Below are positions 8,972 through 19,479 of a stretch of DNA of 64,000 nucleotides, in pieces. The position numbers were made by a program, and so were the translations under genes. The stretch lies in assembly GCA_014281115.1 (NCBI GenBank), contig JACONQ010000004.1, positions 1,736,001 through 1,800,000 of the forward strand. The letters run 5' to 3'. The stretch comes from Laburnicola sp. R22_1. Its lineage: Eukaryota > Ascomycota > Dothideomycetes > Pleosporales > Didymosphaeriaceae. The notes below the pieces were generated by a model that saw only the letters and a list, made by a program, of their open reading frames with translations, had not been told where the DNA came from and made no database searches. Position 1 is the first letter of the stretch; each line of letters begins with the position of its first letter.

Positions 8972-11928
8972 GTGGGCTGCAGTGCGACTAAGGGGCTTCT
9001 GGTAATAATAAGCCAAGGTTATGTGGCAGGCGCTAAATTTAGCCAATTAGAGAGAAGCATTGGTGACCGACAGGGCCGGTCAGCGAGACGATGCATCGCG
9101 TCTCAAGCTATATTATTAGCTCAGCCCCGCCACGAAACTCATGCGTTCCCCGCCTGCAGCTCTAGAGCTATAGCGCTTGTTAACAAGTTAATTTCCGAGA
9201 CGGAGAGCTTGCTTCAAAGTCTTCAAGCAGTTAAACATAACATTAAAAGCCCTTCCCGCCAGCGCGCAACGCCATCTTCCCTTTATAGCTGCTCAGTCTC
9301 AGCCGCCTCTCGTCCGCCAGAAATTAACAATGCCCTTCAGAACTGTCAAAACATCCTATTAAGCATTATTAGCAACGCAAGGACCTTGCTTGGGCAGCTT
9401 CCACCTAATAGCAGCGCAGCGGGATGGGCCGATACGCAGCAGCAGGCGACTACTTCCACACACGCTTCTATAAATGCGCCAGAGCAACCTCGCGTAAACG
9501 CCACCAACCTGCCTGCCGCCTACACGCCTACTATACCGCTGCTGCTGAACCCAGCACCGTCCCCACAAGACTAGTCACCTACGCCCTCGGTCTTATCTTT
9601 GGCTAATTTGGAGCTTGTCGCTAGCTTGTTAAGAGATTTTATCAACGGCGAAGAGGAGGCAGATCGCCCGCAGAACAACACTTCCAAGGGGGGACAGAGC
9701 GGAAGTCACAATGAAGAGCAGCACGGGACTGGGTTTGACGCTGAGCCAGAGGGTACACAACGTGCTGGAACAGAAGGCGCATCGGATAGATATTGCAAAG
9801 GGGTTCATGTTGTCGATTTTGGGGCAGAGCAGATGGGACCCGCCCTAGTTACGCAACTTGAGACGCTGGCCGCAGCAACACCTAGCCACTGCTATGATAA
9901 GATCAGGGTTATCGACTTTAACTCCCCGAACTTCTCGCAAGCGCAGACACCTGCTTCCAGGTACATAAGAGGCAGCATATACTTAAAAGATGGCTTTAAA
10001 GTAACAGCATTAACAACAGAGGCCGACTTTACCTTTCCATTAGCAGACACCTTGAGCCAAGAACACGGCCGGCTATCCCTAGAAGAAATTCGCTCCTTTT
10101 TCCAGGCTGTCTTTAACAACCCACCAAGTGAAGCCCTTCCATATTTTGTGGGCCCTATCCCTATGTCGCCAGAATATGTGCCCCTGGTGGATGCAGGGCC
10201 AAGGCTTCGGCAACGAAATAATGGCAATATTCCTGGGGTTAACACGCCCTTTTAGTATATTAGCCAGTGCGACTGGACCCCCACTACCCTGCATGTCGAG
10301 GATGGCAACCTTGGCTCTGTCAATCTCCTTCTTGCTGGAGCGCCAAAGCTCTGGCTTTTTATTCCTGAGTGCGAGAAGATCAATCTCGAACGTTGCATGA
10401 AGGAGCTGTACGGCCCAGGGCGCGTCCCGTGTTCGCAGAAGATCCGCCACTACAACGCTATTATCTCCCCAGCCCTCCTAGAGGAATGGGGCATCGCGTA
10501 CCATCTGGACTGCTGCCTACCTAGCAAAATGATTGTTACAAGACAGAATACATACTATTAAGTCCTAAACATAGGCCCTAACATTGCTGAATCTGTGAAC
10601 ATCGAGTTTAGCGATACGCCAGACATGCCTGTAGGCTACGTCTGGTGTGAAAGGGGAAGCGGCCCTACGGCGTGTGGTCCCCATGTAATCACCGCTTCTA
10701 ATTTTAGTTTGAGTCCTGTCAAGGCGAGAAGTAATATGAAACAGACTCGGATACAAGCCATAACACCTGCCTCCAAAACTAAGAAAGCTAAGGGTATGAA
10801 ACTGTCGTCGATCCTCTCAAACCAAAAAGGCTTAACCCACGGACGCTTCACCAATGCACAGATCTATGATATATTTGCAACAAAGCTTGGCTACCAGGCT
10901 AATACTACAATCAAACTCCTCACCTGCCTGTTCTTCGCTATAGCGAGTTCTGAAGCTATTAGTTAGCTACAACAGGTATGCTGTCTGCGCCAAACTAGCA
11001 ACAGTGGCTATCTTTTTCCTAAAGGGGAAACAATCGGCGAGGCAATGAAAGCTTTAGATAAGGTAGAAGATATCTTAAGCAGCCACTCTATTATTCGCCG
11101 CTACTACCTCCTGTGTCTCGCCGAGCGCCGGGAATCCCTAGTTCAAGAACACAAGCTTAAGGCCGCACAGCGCACACGCACGCGTAACAGCGGTATGGAA
11201 AAGATTCAGAAAGTAGAATCCTTAGCGCTACAGGACCTTTACTACGAAGTATACAGCGATAGGGATCCTCCAATAAAGCTACAAACAAAACTTAAGAACC
11301 GACTTCGCCATGGACGCAACTGGGCTTTCCTAGCACAGAAATTCTTAATCGGTGTCCTTGCCCTATTATCCACTGGTAGCGATACAGCCCTAACCGATTC
11401 ACAGTATGTATTGTGCGACATAACTCTTTATCTGCTAATGTCTAGTAGAATTGAAAGGGTTAAGGAGTAGGACTTCCTTGCGTTTCTAGATATACTACAC
11501 CAGGAAAGAGGAGAGTTTATACAACAGATGGCTGCGGCGGTGGATGACGTCTACACTAACGTTCTTTTTAATACAGAACCTACTCAGTATTATCTCTTTG
11601 AACAGGTAGACCAGGAAACGCTTTGCAACGCCTTATTCGACGATAAGAGACTTTTGGAGTATTGTACGAAGACCGTGCTTTAGGGAATACCTATCCGGAT
11701 GGATGAATCATGGCAGTTTTAGATAGTTGGGACGGTTAAGGGTGTTTTTAGTGTAATGCTACAATCACGTTACCAGCGCATATGGATACGCGCATACTTT
11801 AAAGTTATAACTAGTCAGTGCTCCTCCATCCTCTATTTTTAGCGTCTAAGAAACCGCTATAAGTTCTATTCCGCCTGGCACCCAGCAATGCTTAGTATGT
11901 TTTATTACATAAGCAGCGGTTACGAGGT
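8972..11928 (+). pseudogene. Decayed JmjC-domain reading frame, abutted by a transposon
   Basis: One frame runs about 985 codons and is broken only by stops at 9572, 10253, 10559, 10964, 11468, 11681, 11720 and 11840 (seven TAG, one TAA). A JmjC-type core is visible at about 9800-10640: SRYIRGSIYL, TTLHVEDGNLGSVN with His (10292-10294) and Glu (10298-10300) of the HxE iron site, then APKLWLFIP, and VLNIGPNIAESVN. JmjC proteins are Fe(II)/2-oxoglutarate oxygenases, usually histone demethylases. The distal ligand position reads TAC TAT TAA before VLNIG, where a His-Gln pair is expected, so both would be lost by C-to-T changes. The N-terminal 270 residues are Ser/Ala/Gln-rich and unknown; about 400 residues follow the JmjC core. 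Codons keep protein-like composition, so decay looks recent and RIP-like. The frame stops exactly at the Mutator-like terminal repeat (11929). Confidence 0.65.
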
Positions 11929-12000
11929 GGGAATTGATAGGGGGACCACCACTTTTACTAGTGGCACCACCCTGACTAAGCGTCACCATGACTAAGCCGC
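11929..12000. repeat. Left terminal inverted repeat of the MULE
   Basis: This 72-bp segment is the reverse complement of the right terminus (16849-16920), identical by eye through GACTAAGCCGC. The two ends diverge just after it. Confidence 0.85.
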
Positions 12001-13499
12001 AGACGCACAACATCGCGCTCCTGACAATGCAAATAGAGGATTGATGTGCAGAGGCGCAGTTGCTAGATACATTTAAAATGGAATTCTATAGATCAACTAA
12101 TTAAATCAACGACCCTACCCACGCCCTACGGGGCACTGAGTCCTTGTATGACCTTCTATATGGCAATTAGAACAGGTTGGAGGCCTTTTCTTGTATCCTT
12201 GTGGCAAGCCACTCCCCGTGATAGTCCTTCTAATGCCTTAGCTTCTCCAACCTCAAATAATGAAGGACTCCTCTTCTCAGCTTTGCCTTAAGAGGTTGGA
12301 AAGGGCGAACAGCGCTGCTTTGTAGATGTTAGGAGACGAGGTTCTAGGATCAGCCTAAACGAAATAGAATATTAGAATATGTAATGGAATATAGAGAGAT
12401 TTAGTACCTATATGGAAGAGAAGACTCCTCAATCCGCCAGAAAGGGTGTATTTCCTCAAGCTCGATAGCCGATTTCGACTCTAATATATCTGAAATTCGA
12501 TGGGAGCAGGGCAATCCTATTGTTCTACTAAAAACGTTTGTACATTGGGCTAATGGAGTTGTTTCTGTAGCCTGTTTAACTTTGTCATGCTGCTGAACTA
12601 GGAGAACAATAGCGTGCCTTAAGACCCTGCGAATAATGTTAACAAAAAGCGTCTTACTAGGGAATATAGGAATAAAAATGCGGTCCTAAGCAAGTGCTAT
12701 AGTAAGAGCATTAAGCTGCCCTTTAACACTCTTCTCCACAAGCTTAAATACTAACAAGATATTAGCTATGGAATTAGTGATCTAGTGCTTTACAGTAGCA
12801 TGCGCTCCCTCTACTTATAAGGTTGCAGCATTTCCTAGATATAGCCACTATTGGGACTATGCCACCACAAATTTCTCTTAATGTACAAGCTATGTCTTAT
12901 TTAAGTAGCGGAACACATGCTGCTTGTCTGCAAGGAACGCCTCCATCTCGCTTTTAGCTTGTTTATAGAGCCCCTCTGTATGTGCGGTACAAATCTTAAT
13001 CTAGCGGCCAAAGAAGTTGTTGTATTCCTTATTTGTCGAGAATTCCTTCTTACAATTTGCTTAGATATTCTTATGAATGTGCTATATATAAAGAAGATGC
13101 GGAAACTAAGGGACTTTATCGCTAATTGCGGATAGAAGTGCAGCATCTTAGTCTGTACACAGTATAGGAGGTTTAATAGGCAGCTTAAGAAGCGAAAGGA
13201 AAGAGCGTAGAGCCTATAGGTAGCTTTTGGCTTGTTCGTCCTATATAAAGCAAAATGCAATTAAGAAGCTAGCATTTGTTGGAGCGACACTAATAATATA
13301 GAGTAGAGGCATGCGGTATTAGTTTGTCTTGTAAGTGTAGTCAAGGAGGAAGACCCTATTATATTTGTTAGCAAACTTAATTAACCTCTTATGCGCGAAC
13401 ATAAGAAATGTTATATGTCTACCACTATTACACTGTAGTCTATGTTCCCAGTTTCCTTCTTTTAGAAGTTAATCCATAAGGTGTTCTACTAGTAATCTC

Positions 13500-13511
13500 C
13501 CTTCTAATTGC
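13500..13511. repeat. Target-site duplication of the LINE, 5' copy
   Basis: CCTTCTAATTGC here is repeated at 16198-16209 on the other side of the LINE. Joining the two flanks restores the MULE frame. Confidence 0.75.
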
Positions 13512-15681
13512 GCCCCCAACACGGGGGGGCTCTGCCAAAAAGGTCAGCCATGGACTTGATTGCCGCCTTCACCCACGAAGTGGAACTGGCCTTCAGCAAA
13601 GGCCAGCACGTCACCATGGTTACTATGGACGTGCTTGGGGCCTTCGACGCCCTCCTCGTCAACCGACTGCTACACCGAATGAAAGAACAAGGCTGGCACC
13701 AAAAAGTCCTCGTGCTTACGCGCAACATTCTTACGAACCGACACATACTTGTTCGCTATGGCCAACACCGATCCAGCCGCCACCTAGTGGCTTGCGGCAC
13801 CCCACAGGGCTCGCCCCTTTCACCAGTTATCTACATGCTGTACCTGGCGGAACTCCTCCTCCAGGACACCACACTGCGATTCGGATATGCTGATGACATC
13901 TGCCTATACAGAGCCTCGCACAGCCTCGACCTTAACGTTGAACAACTCGCCAAAGACGTCCGCAAGATTAACGGATACGGCGCGGACAACAAGATCGCTT
14001 TCTTACTAGACAAGCTCGAAATGATCCACCTTACACGGCAGAAAGGAGATTACGCTCCTCCCTGTACCGTCGACGAGAACCTCACCATACACCCCATTCT
14101 CCCCACGAGTGAGAACGGGGCCTTGCGCTGGCTGGGCGTGTGGTTTGACAGGAAGCTGACCTTCAAGGCCCACGTCGCGACTCGCGCCGCCAAGACAAGG
14201 GTGGTCGCACATCACATCCGCAGCCTGGCTCGGATCAAACACGGCCCCCACCGGGGTCCCTCCGCAAGGCGGTGATCGCCTGCGTCCTCCCACGGCTCCT
14301 GTACGGCGCGGAGGCCTGGTACGGAGGCAGGACAAAGCCCTCCAGAATCACGTGCCAATCGAGAAGCGCTGTGGTAAGCACCCAACTGGGCTGGCACATT
14401 GACGCACTCGACAAAGTCCTCAAGCAGGCATGTAGAGCCGTCGTACCGGCCTATCGGACCACACCCACCACCGCCGTCTTTAGGGACGCAGGTCTCCCTT
14501 CAGCGGCAGTGGCACTTGAGACATGCAAGCTTCGCTTCGCAGCACACCTGCTAACGATTAACGATAAGCACCCGCTAACTGCTAGAACCCTCCTGCCCAC
14601 AGTCAGAAGAGGCCGAGGCGCAGGCCTCCCACAGAGAGCCCGCTCGAAGGTACAGCAACTCGCACAGATCTTCGACCCAGTACCCCGACCGGAGTTCCGC
14701 GCCCCCACTACTCCCGCGGGAGCCGCGCCGACCCCACAGGCCGAGTGGCCAAGAAGGACGCCGCCCGTCACTTCAAGGAGTGGTGGGCTCTCCTCCCGCC
14801 GACCGCTATCACCGTCTTCTCAGACGGCTCCGAACAATGGATTGACGGCGTCAAGCACGTCACGTACGGCTACGCCGTATACGAAGGGCAGGCCCTCACC
14901 CTGCAGGGCAACGGCTCCCTCAACCCCAGGTCCCACGTTTTCGATGCCGAAGCTGTCGGCGCGTGGCGAGGACTCGCCCACACGCTCAATACGCCCGCCT
15001 ACCGGCTGAGACGCATATACATGTGCATTGACAACACTTCTGTTATATGGTGCATAAGAGGCAACCCGTCCCCCTCCTCGCAGTGGGCGTTCGTCAGGTG
15101 CCAGGAGACAATGGAGAACTTGGACATCGCTGTCCGGTGGGCCCCAGGTCACTGCGAAATAGAAGGGAATGAATTGGCGGACCAGCTAGCCGACGACGCA
15201 GCAAAGTCCCCTCGACCTCCATACGGCATGGCAGCTGAGCCTACGGTCTCAGGCCTTAAGTCAGACGTTCGCGCCTACACTAGGAGCGCTGAGATGGACT
15301 GGTGGCGCGCCCGCTCGCCTAAGTTGTCTAAATGGTACATGCAGTGGGACCTCACTTACCGCCCTGCGAAACAGCCAAAGGAGCTCACCCTCCAACGACC
15401 GACGCTTGCTAAGCTGTTGTCCATGCGCACCCGCCACGGACACTACGCCTGGTACCATAAGAAGTTCAGGCACGAAGACGCCGTCACAGAATGCCCCTGC
15501 GGGGCAGACCTGGCGCCCGACCACATTGTACACTGCCCACGATCAGTTCGAAAGTTCCGCTACTGGCCGAAACGGCCAGCGTGCCCCCAGCACCACTAGG
15601 GAGGGCGTGGAATACCTGAAGGCACTTGAGCCAAAAGATTTCCAACTTCTACTTGAACTTATTAACCCTTCAGAAGATTAA
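13512..15681 (+). pseudogene. LINE ORF2 fragment: reverse transcriptase plus RNase H, three frameshifts
   Basis: Frame A (to 14275) holds the RT: HGGALPKRSAMDL, motif A MDVLGAFDALL, CGTPQGSPLSPVIY, and the catalytic FGYADD near 13,885. A one-base loss in a C-run near 14,235 moves the frame to SLRKAVIACVLPRLLYGAEAW. A second shift near 14,735 leads to VAKKDAARHFKEWW and an RNase H domain: DGSEQW (first Asp), FDAEAVGAWRG (Glu), CIDNTSVIW (Asp) and GNELADQLADDA (Asp). A third shift near 15,575 leads to VEYLKALEPKDFQLLLELIN. A zinc-like C-x-C-x7-H-x3-C knuckle (CPCGADLAPDHIVHC) precedes it. The ORF1/endonuclease part is missing through 5' truncation. It resembles the Tad1/I-type fungal clade because it carries RNase H; the clade is inferred. 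Confidence 0.8.
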
Positions 15682-16197
15682 CACTTAGCAACAAAAAGCT
15701 ACCTTTTATTCTTAGGCTTAACTTACACTATATAGACAGCTCCTCTAGCGCCAACTCCGTTAGAGCTCCCAGCAGGCGTGTCTCTCCCCGTCAACTTGCT
15801 ACACGCGGCAACTCCCTACCTACTCTCCACTCTCCTTATCCCTCCCTTCCTTTTCTAGCTACTCTCCTTACCTATTCTTACTAGTTACACGCTAAAGTCT
15901 TAGCACTTTTCGATACAGTTTCAGGGCAGCCGAAGCTGCCCCTACTTTAGTTTTAGTTTACATGTATAATAGATACACCCTGACACCTTAGCCTATAGGC
16001 AAGAAGACAAAGATTTAGCCCCCGCATGGAGGGGGCGGACTCTTACGAGCCGCTGCAAGAGATGGCGATAGCTTCACAGCAAGAAACGCCTTCACCATTT
16101 TGGCTGGCTCCAAAACGGTTGCTCGGCGCGTCCCCATGCCCCATGGGAGGCTAGAACATTGCGTTCCTGGACGTTAATCAATACTACTACTACTACT
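13512..16197 (+). mobile_element. 5'-truncated LINE (non-LTR retrotransposon) inserted in the MULE
   Basis: The insert is bounded by the 12-bp direct repeat CCTTCTAATTGC (13500-13511 and 16198-16209). It begins inside the reverse-transcriptase domain and ends with a 3' tail of TAC repeats (ATACTACTACTACTACTACT, 16181-16197), a usual LINE 3' end. RT and RNase H domains are on the plus strand. Its GC-rich codons contrast with the TA-rich MULE around it, so it probably arrived after the MULE decayed, or escaped RIP. Confidence 0.85.
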
Positions 16198-16209
16198 CCT
16201 TCTAATTGC
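16198..16209. repeat. Target-site duplication of the LINE, 3' copy
   Basis: CCTTCTAATTGC, identical to 13500-13511. Confidence 0.75.
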
Positions 16210-16754
16210 TTAATACGCTTAGCTATATGTATGTTATAGATGTCGCGGCGAGTAAAGAGCGCAGAAGGGTTCTTATCTTGAAGAATGGCTTTAATAGCTT
16301 GCGGTTTGACATTAAGTCTAGACAGTTAAGCAATCTCTGCCCTTTGTTCGGCCGTGAATTTTCGCGCGTGCGGATGTGCTACTAAATCGTTAGCCCTATG
16401 TGTATGTTGCGGGTTCCTCACCTTAAGATCCTAAGTTCTATTACTGCGGCGTGCACCGTAAAGCTGAAAAGGACAGCTAATCTGTTGTGTTGAGGTCTTT
16501 CTACGCTTGGAACCGTTAGGTGCATTAATCTGGTCGTGGTATTTCCTACTAAGATCGCAGCCTAATACCACATTCTTGTTCGCGGTTGAGCGTTGAATTG
16601 TGAGAACATAGCTATGATCAAGAGCGAATTGTCGCACAGAAGAAATAAGTGCTTCTCGGTCAGGATAAGTGGATTTAGAAGGAGGTTCTATAATAGTGTT
16701 ATTTCTAGTGGAGTGTGCAGTGACAGGAACATAAATAGTTGTTGCTAGGGTGCT

Positions 16755-16920
16755 ATGCGGAGTCTGCGGCTTAGTCATAGTGACGCTTAGTCAGGGTGGT
16801 GCCACTAGTAAAAGTGGTGGTCCCCCTATCAATTCCCATGCGGAGTCGGCGGCTTAGTCATGGTGACGCTTAGTCAGGGTGGTGCCACTAGTAAAAGTGG
16901 TGGTCCCCCTATCAATTCCC
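16755..16920. repeat. Right MULE terminus present twice in tandem (2 x 83 bp)
   Basis: Unit 1 (16755-16837) and unit 2 (16838-16920) both start ATGCGGAGTC and end CTATCAATTCCC, with two visible differences (TGCGG/GGCGG and CATAG/CATGG). The outer unit carries the functional end; the inner one carries the transposase start codon. Confidence 0.85.
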
Positions 16921-17176
16921 AGTGGATAGTGGGGTCTTAGGTAATATGCAGATCATTCGAATAGCGATCCACAATCCAATATGGTTCGTCTGGATTAGAA
17001 TCCTGGTGCTACGGAGCTTTTACTAACGCGTGACGAAATGTTGAAACTCAATTGACATGCTAGCTTGATGCGTAACATCACGACACGCGTCTGACCAAAA
17101 GTATAAAATCAAGACACGCTCCCTCCTCAAGACTTTAACCCTCACCTGCATTTGCAAACGCGCACGTCAACACAGC

Positions 17177-18643
17177 ATGGGTCGGCGCAAAGGCTCCAAT
17201 ATTCGTGGTTTCATTGACCAAGCTCCAAACCTCAACAAATTTCATCATCTCATTGGCCAACCTCCAAACTTCAACAAACATGCACGCGCAGAACACCGGC
17301 GCAACCGCAACCGGCATGCCAATGATACATCTGATGACTTCAGCTCAATATGCCGGTGCCTCCGCAACCAGCACCCCATTGATAAATCCAAGGTCTTCAA
17401 GTCGATCCGCAGGCGCACCCGCTACCACCGCTCCGAATTAACCTTGGCTTACGAGGCCTTTACGCGCCAGATGTTACAACTGGATTTCAAACTCAGAAGG
17501 ACTAAGGCCGGACAGCCAGGACATCCGGTCAAGGAGTTAATGGATGGGCTGTCACGTTCGATGATCCGCATCAGAGATAATGATGATATGAGGGACGATG
17601 AATGGGTGCTGGTGGAGCAGGTGGAATCTTTAGCGAGGGACGTTCGCTACCAGAAGGCGGTGAACCGGAACCTTGCGGCAGTCAACCAGAAGCTTAAGAC
17701 GGAAGGCCCGACTAGCGACCAATGGCGCAATCAGAAGCTAGAAAATGAGAGAATCAAAAAAGCGCTCGAGTCGTCGGACGATGAGGTGCTGGTTGAGCGA
17801 TGCAAGCAACTCAGCAAGATCGCAAAAGGGCTGAAACTTGACTTTTCAAAGAAGAAAGCTGAAGTCGCGGGTAAAGATTCAGACCTAGATGACTTCTGGG
17901 GATTTATATCCAAAAAGCATCACATAACGGGTAAGTGCAGCTATCAATCCCCATCGTTTCTGAATGAGGCGCATAATGAGCGAACCACAGACATACCCCG
18001 TCATCTCTTGGAAGCACGCATAAAACAATTGCCCCGGGCTGGCTTTTACGACTTCACAACGCATGTCATGGACGAGATGAAAAATAATCACGAAGCCTGT
18101 ATCAAGGCATGCCAAAGAAACCGGCTGCTGGATCAGGATTTCGAACTCATGGTGGCAATGGGACATTTCTTCCCCGTCATATCCGTCTTCTTGAGCTGCG
18201 CTGTCAACCCCCCTGATCCGTACACTCTCCAATACACACACGAGATGCTCATGTGTGAGGAGATGCTATCCCGCAGTTCAGTCGGACGTAGTCTCAAATT
18301 CAGTAAAGAACGTTTTGATCAGTTGGCGCCGGAAAACGAAACACCGGGTTATGCTGACAGCATGCTCGCGGAATGTATTGAGAAGGGTATGAGTGTCCAA
18401 TAGGACATAAGTTCTGATAACCTTGAGGAAGATTTTGAAGACTTGAAGACAGCAGGAAGAACCGCGTTAGTAACATCTTGGTGGTATCCAAAGACTACAG
18501 CGCTGTTGGATCGGTTGGTAGAGGAAGGATGGAAAGAGGAAGATGAGGATGAGGATGAGATAGATGACTACGCTTCCACATGCAGCACATGCAGCTACTG
18601 GGATTCGGATGATTCGGATGATGTTTGTACTTGTTCTTCTTGA
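17177..18643 (+). CDS. Coiled-coil protein of unknown function with acidic Cys-rich tail
   Basis: The frame opens with ATG at 17177 (MGRRKGSNIRG). A TAG at 18401 falls inside a plausible 45-bp intron, 18387-18431 (donor GTATGA, branch-like CTGATAAC, acceptor AAG). Splicing keeps phase and joins ...CIEK to DFEDLKTAGR. A second possible in-frame intron is 17931-17990 (GTAAGT to CACAG, 60 bp), so the protein is about 453-473 aa. N-terminus: basic, His/Asn/Arg-rich. Residues 80-260: helical, charged, probable coiled coil (LESLARDVRYQ-like, NQKLENERIKKALE). Middle: YDFTTHVMDEMKNNHEACI and a Cys-containing helix. C-terminus: EEDEDEDEIDDY then CSTCSYWDSDDSDDVCTC. I recognise no family. It lies 3 kb upstream of the ATPase gene on the same strand, with the decayed F-box gene between them. 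Confidence 0.5.
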
Positions 18644-19479
18644 TATGTTTGTTGGAATGGCGCATGCCCTTTGTCTCTGTTGGTATTAAGTAGCTTCGAG
18701 TATAGTTTAGGTTGCTGGCAGCCTATCAGACCCGGCGTCATGTTGTACCAGCTGTTCATATTGTTTTCCTTTACACATATACAGGGCTTTCTCGGAATAC
18801 TCTGCTGGTACCGAACGCATAGAGGTGTTTCTCGATGTCACTGGACCCTTCTGAGATTGCTCGCAATTCTTCGCTCTTCTTTTTTGTTAGAGCAGCATGA
18901 GAAGAGCTGGAGTGTATTCTGCATTTGTATCACTTATCCCAGGGTAACACATAGTATTTAGACTGCCATCTCAGTATTGTAAATGGAGCTTTTTCAAATA
19001 GTTTTTAGAAGCCCGATGCTGGGCAAGAAGAGTATGAAGCTACCTCCGTTCTACGCCCATGTTTAGTAAGTCTTCCTGTCGACGCTAAGGTTTCGTGGTA
19101 TAGCAGCCATGCTTCAGAGAAAAACATGCGGGAAAGGGTTCTTGCCGAGTATGATTTAGACAAGCGCATGTGTAGGACCAGAAGTGCAGGATGGGTAATC
19201 TTTGATTGTAGCCATGAGTATCGAGCACGAACACCAAATATGGGAACTACCAGATCATCGAATTCTAACTACCAGTTCAATGACCCGTAGTGGTACCACT
19301 TTTGCAACTGATCCATTTGTCACGATGAATTTAGAGGTCAGGCGAGCACTATTATTGTCACAAAAAGTACTCTATCACAATGCCGCAGTCGACTACACGA
19401 ATAGAGAAGAGACGGAAAGACACGCCTGCGGATGATATTGTGCTAGAACTACCTCGCTTCTTATCACGCCGTAGAGACA
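18644..19479. other. Intergenic, no supported gene
   Basis: No convincing frame. A stretch at about 18940-18990 (GGGTAACACATAGTATTTAG) resembles a short dispersed repeat seen at 25681-25729 and 36751-36800. Confidence 0.4.

Larger units (their letters stand above)
12420..16778 (-). pseudogene. MULE transposase, broken by stops and a LINE insertion
   Basis: The start ATG at 16778 (MTKPQTPHST) lies inside the terminal repeat. Residues 40-110 form a FAR1-like DNA-binding domain: DREALISSVRQFALDHSYVL, VVLGCDLSRKY, SCPFQLYGARR. Below 16431 follows a segment beginning FTAEQRAEIA and containing RRDIYN, typical of MULEs. The reading is interrupted by the LINE (13512-16197) and resumes with LDYTYKTN, YRMPLLYIISV and SYLWALRSF, the hallmark of the MULE DDE domain. 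A GLPCSHRISDILEL stretch near 12,500 matches the C-terminal SWIM/zinc region. Many stops stand where Trp or Gln is expected (TD*DAAL, FPHLLYI*H). Dead in this copy. Confidence 0.75.
11929..16920 (-). mobile_element. Mutator-like (MULE) DNA transposon, RIP-like decay, split by a LINE
   Basis: The outer ends are inverted repeats. The left end starts GGGAATTGATAGGGGGACCA at 11929 and its reverse complement ends at 16920; about 72 bp match before divergence. Between them, on the minus strand, lie a FAR1-type zinc-binding N-terminus, a MULE transposase core and a SWIM-like segment. The element is 4,992 bp including a 2.7-kb LINE, so about 2.3 kb without it. I could not find a convincing 8-11 bp target duplication: the left flank reads GTTACGAGGT and the right flank AGTGGATAGT. 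The right end carries the terminal repeat twice in tandem. Confidence 0.8.

Noticed and set aside
18387..18431. In-frame TAG in the coiled-coil gene as a nonsense mutation
   Set aside because: It lies in a 45-bp stretch with donor GTATGA, branch-like CTGATAAC and acceptor AAG, and removal keeps the frame; an intron is the simpler reading.
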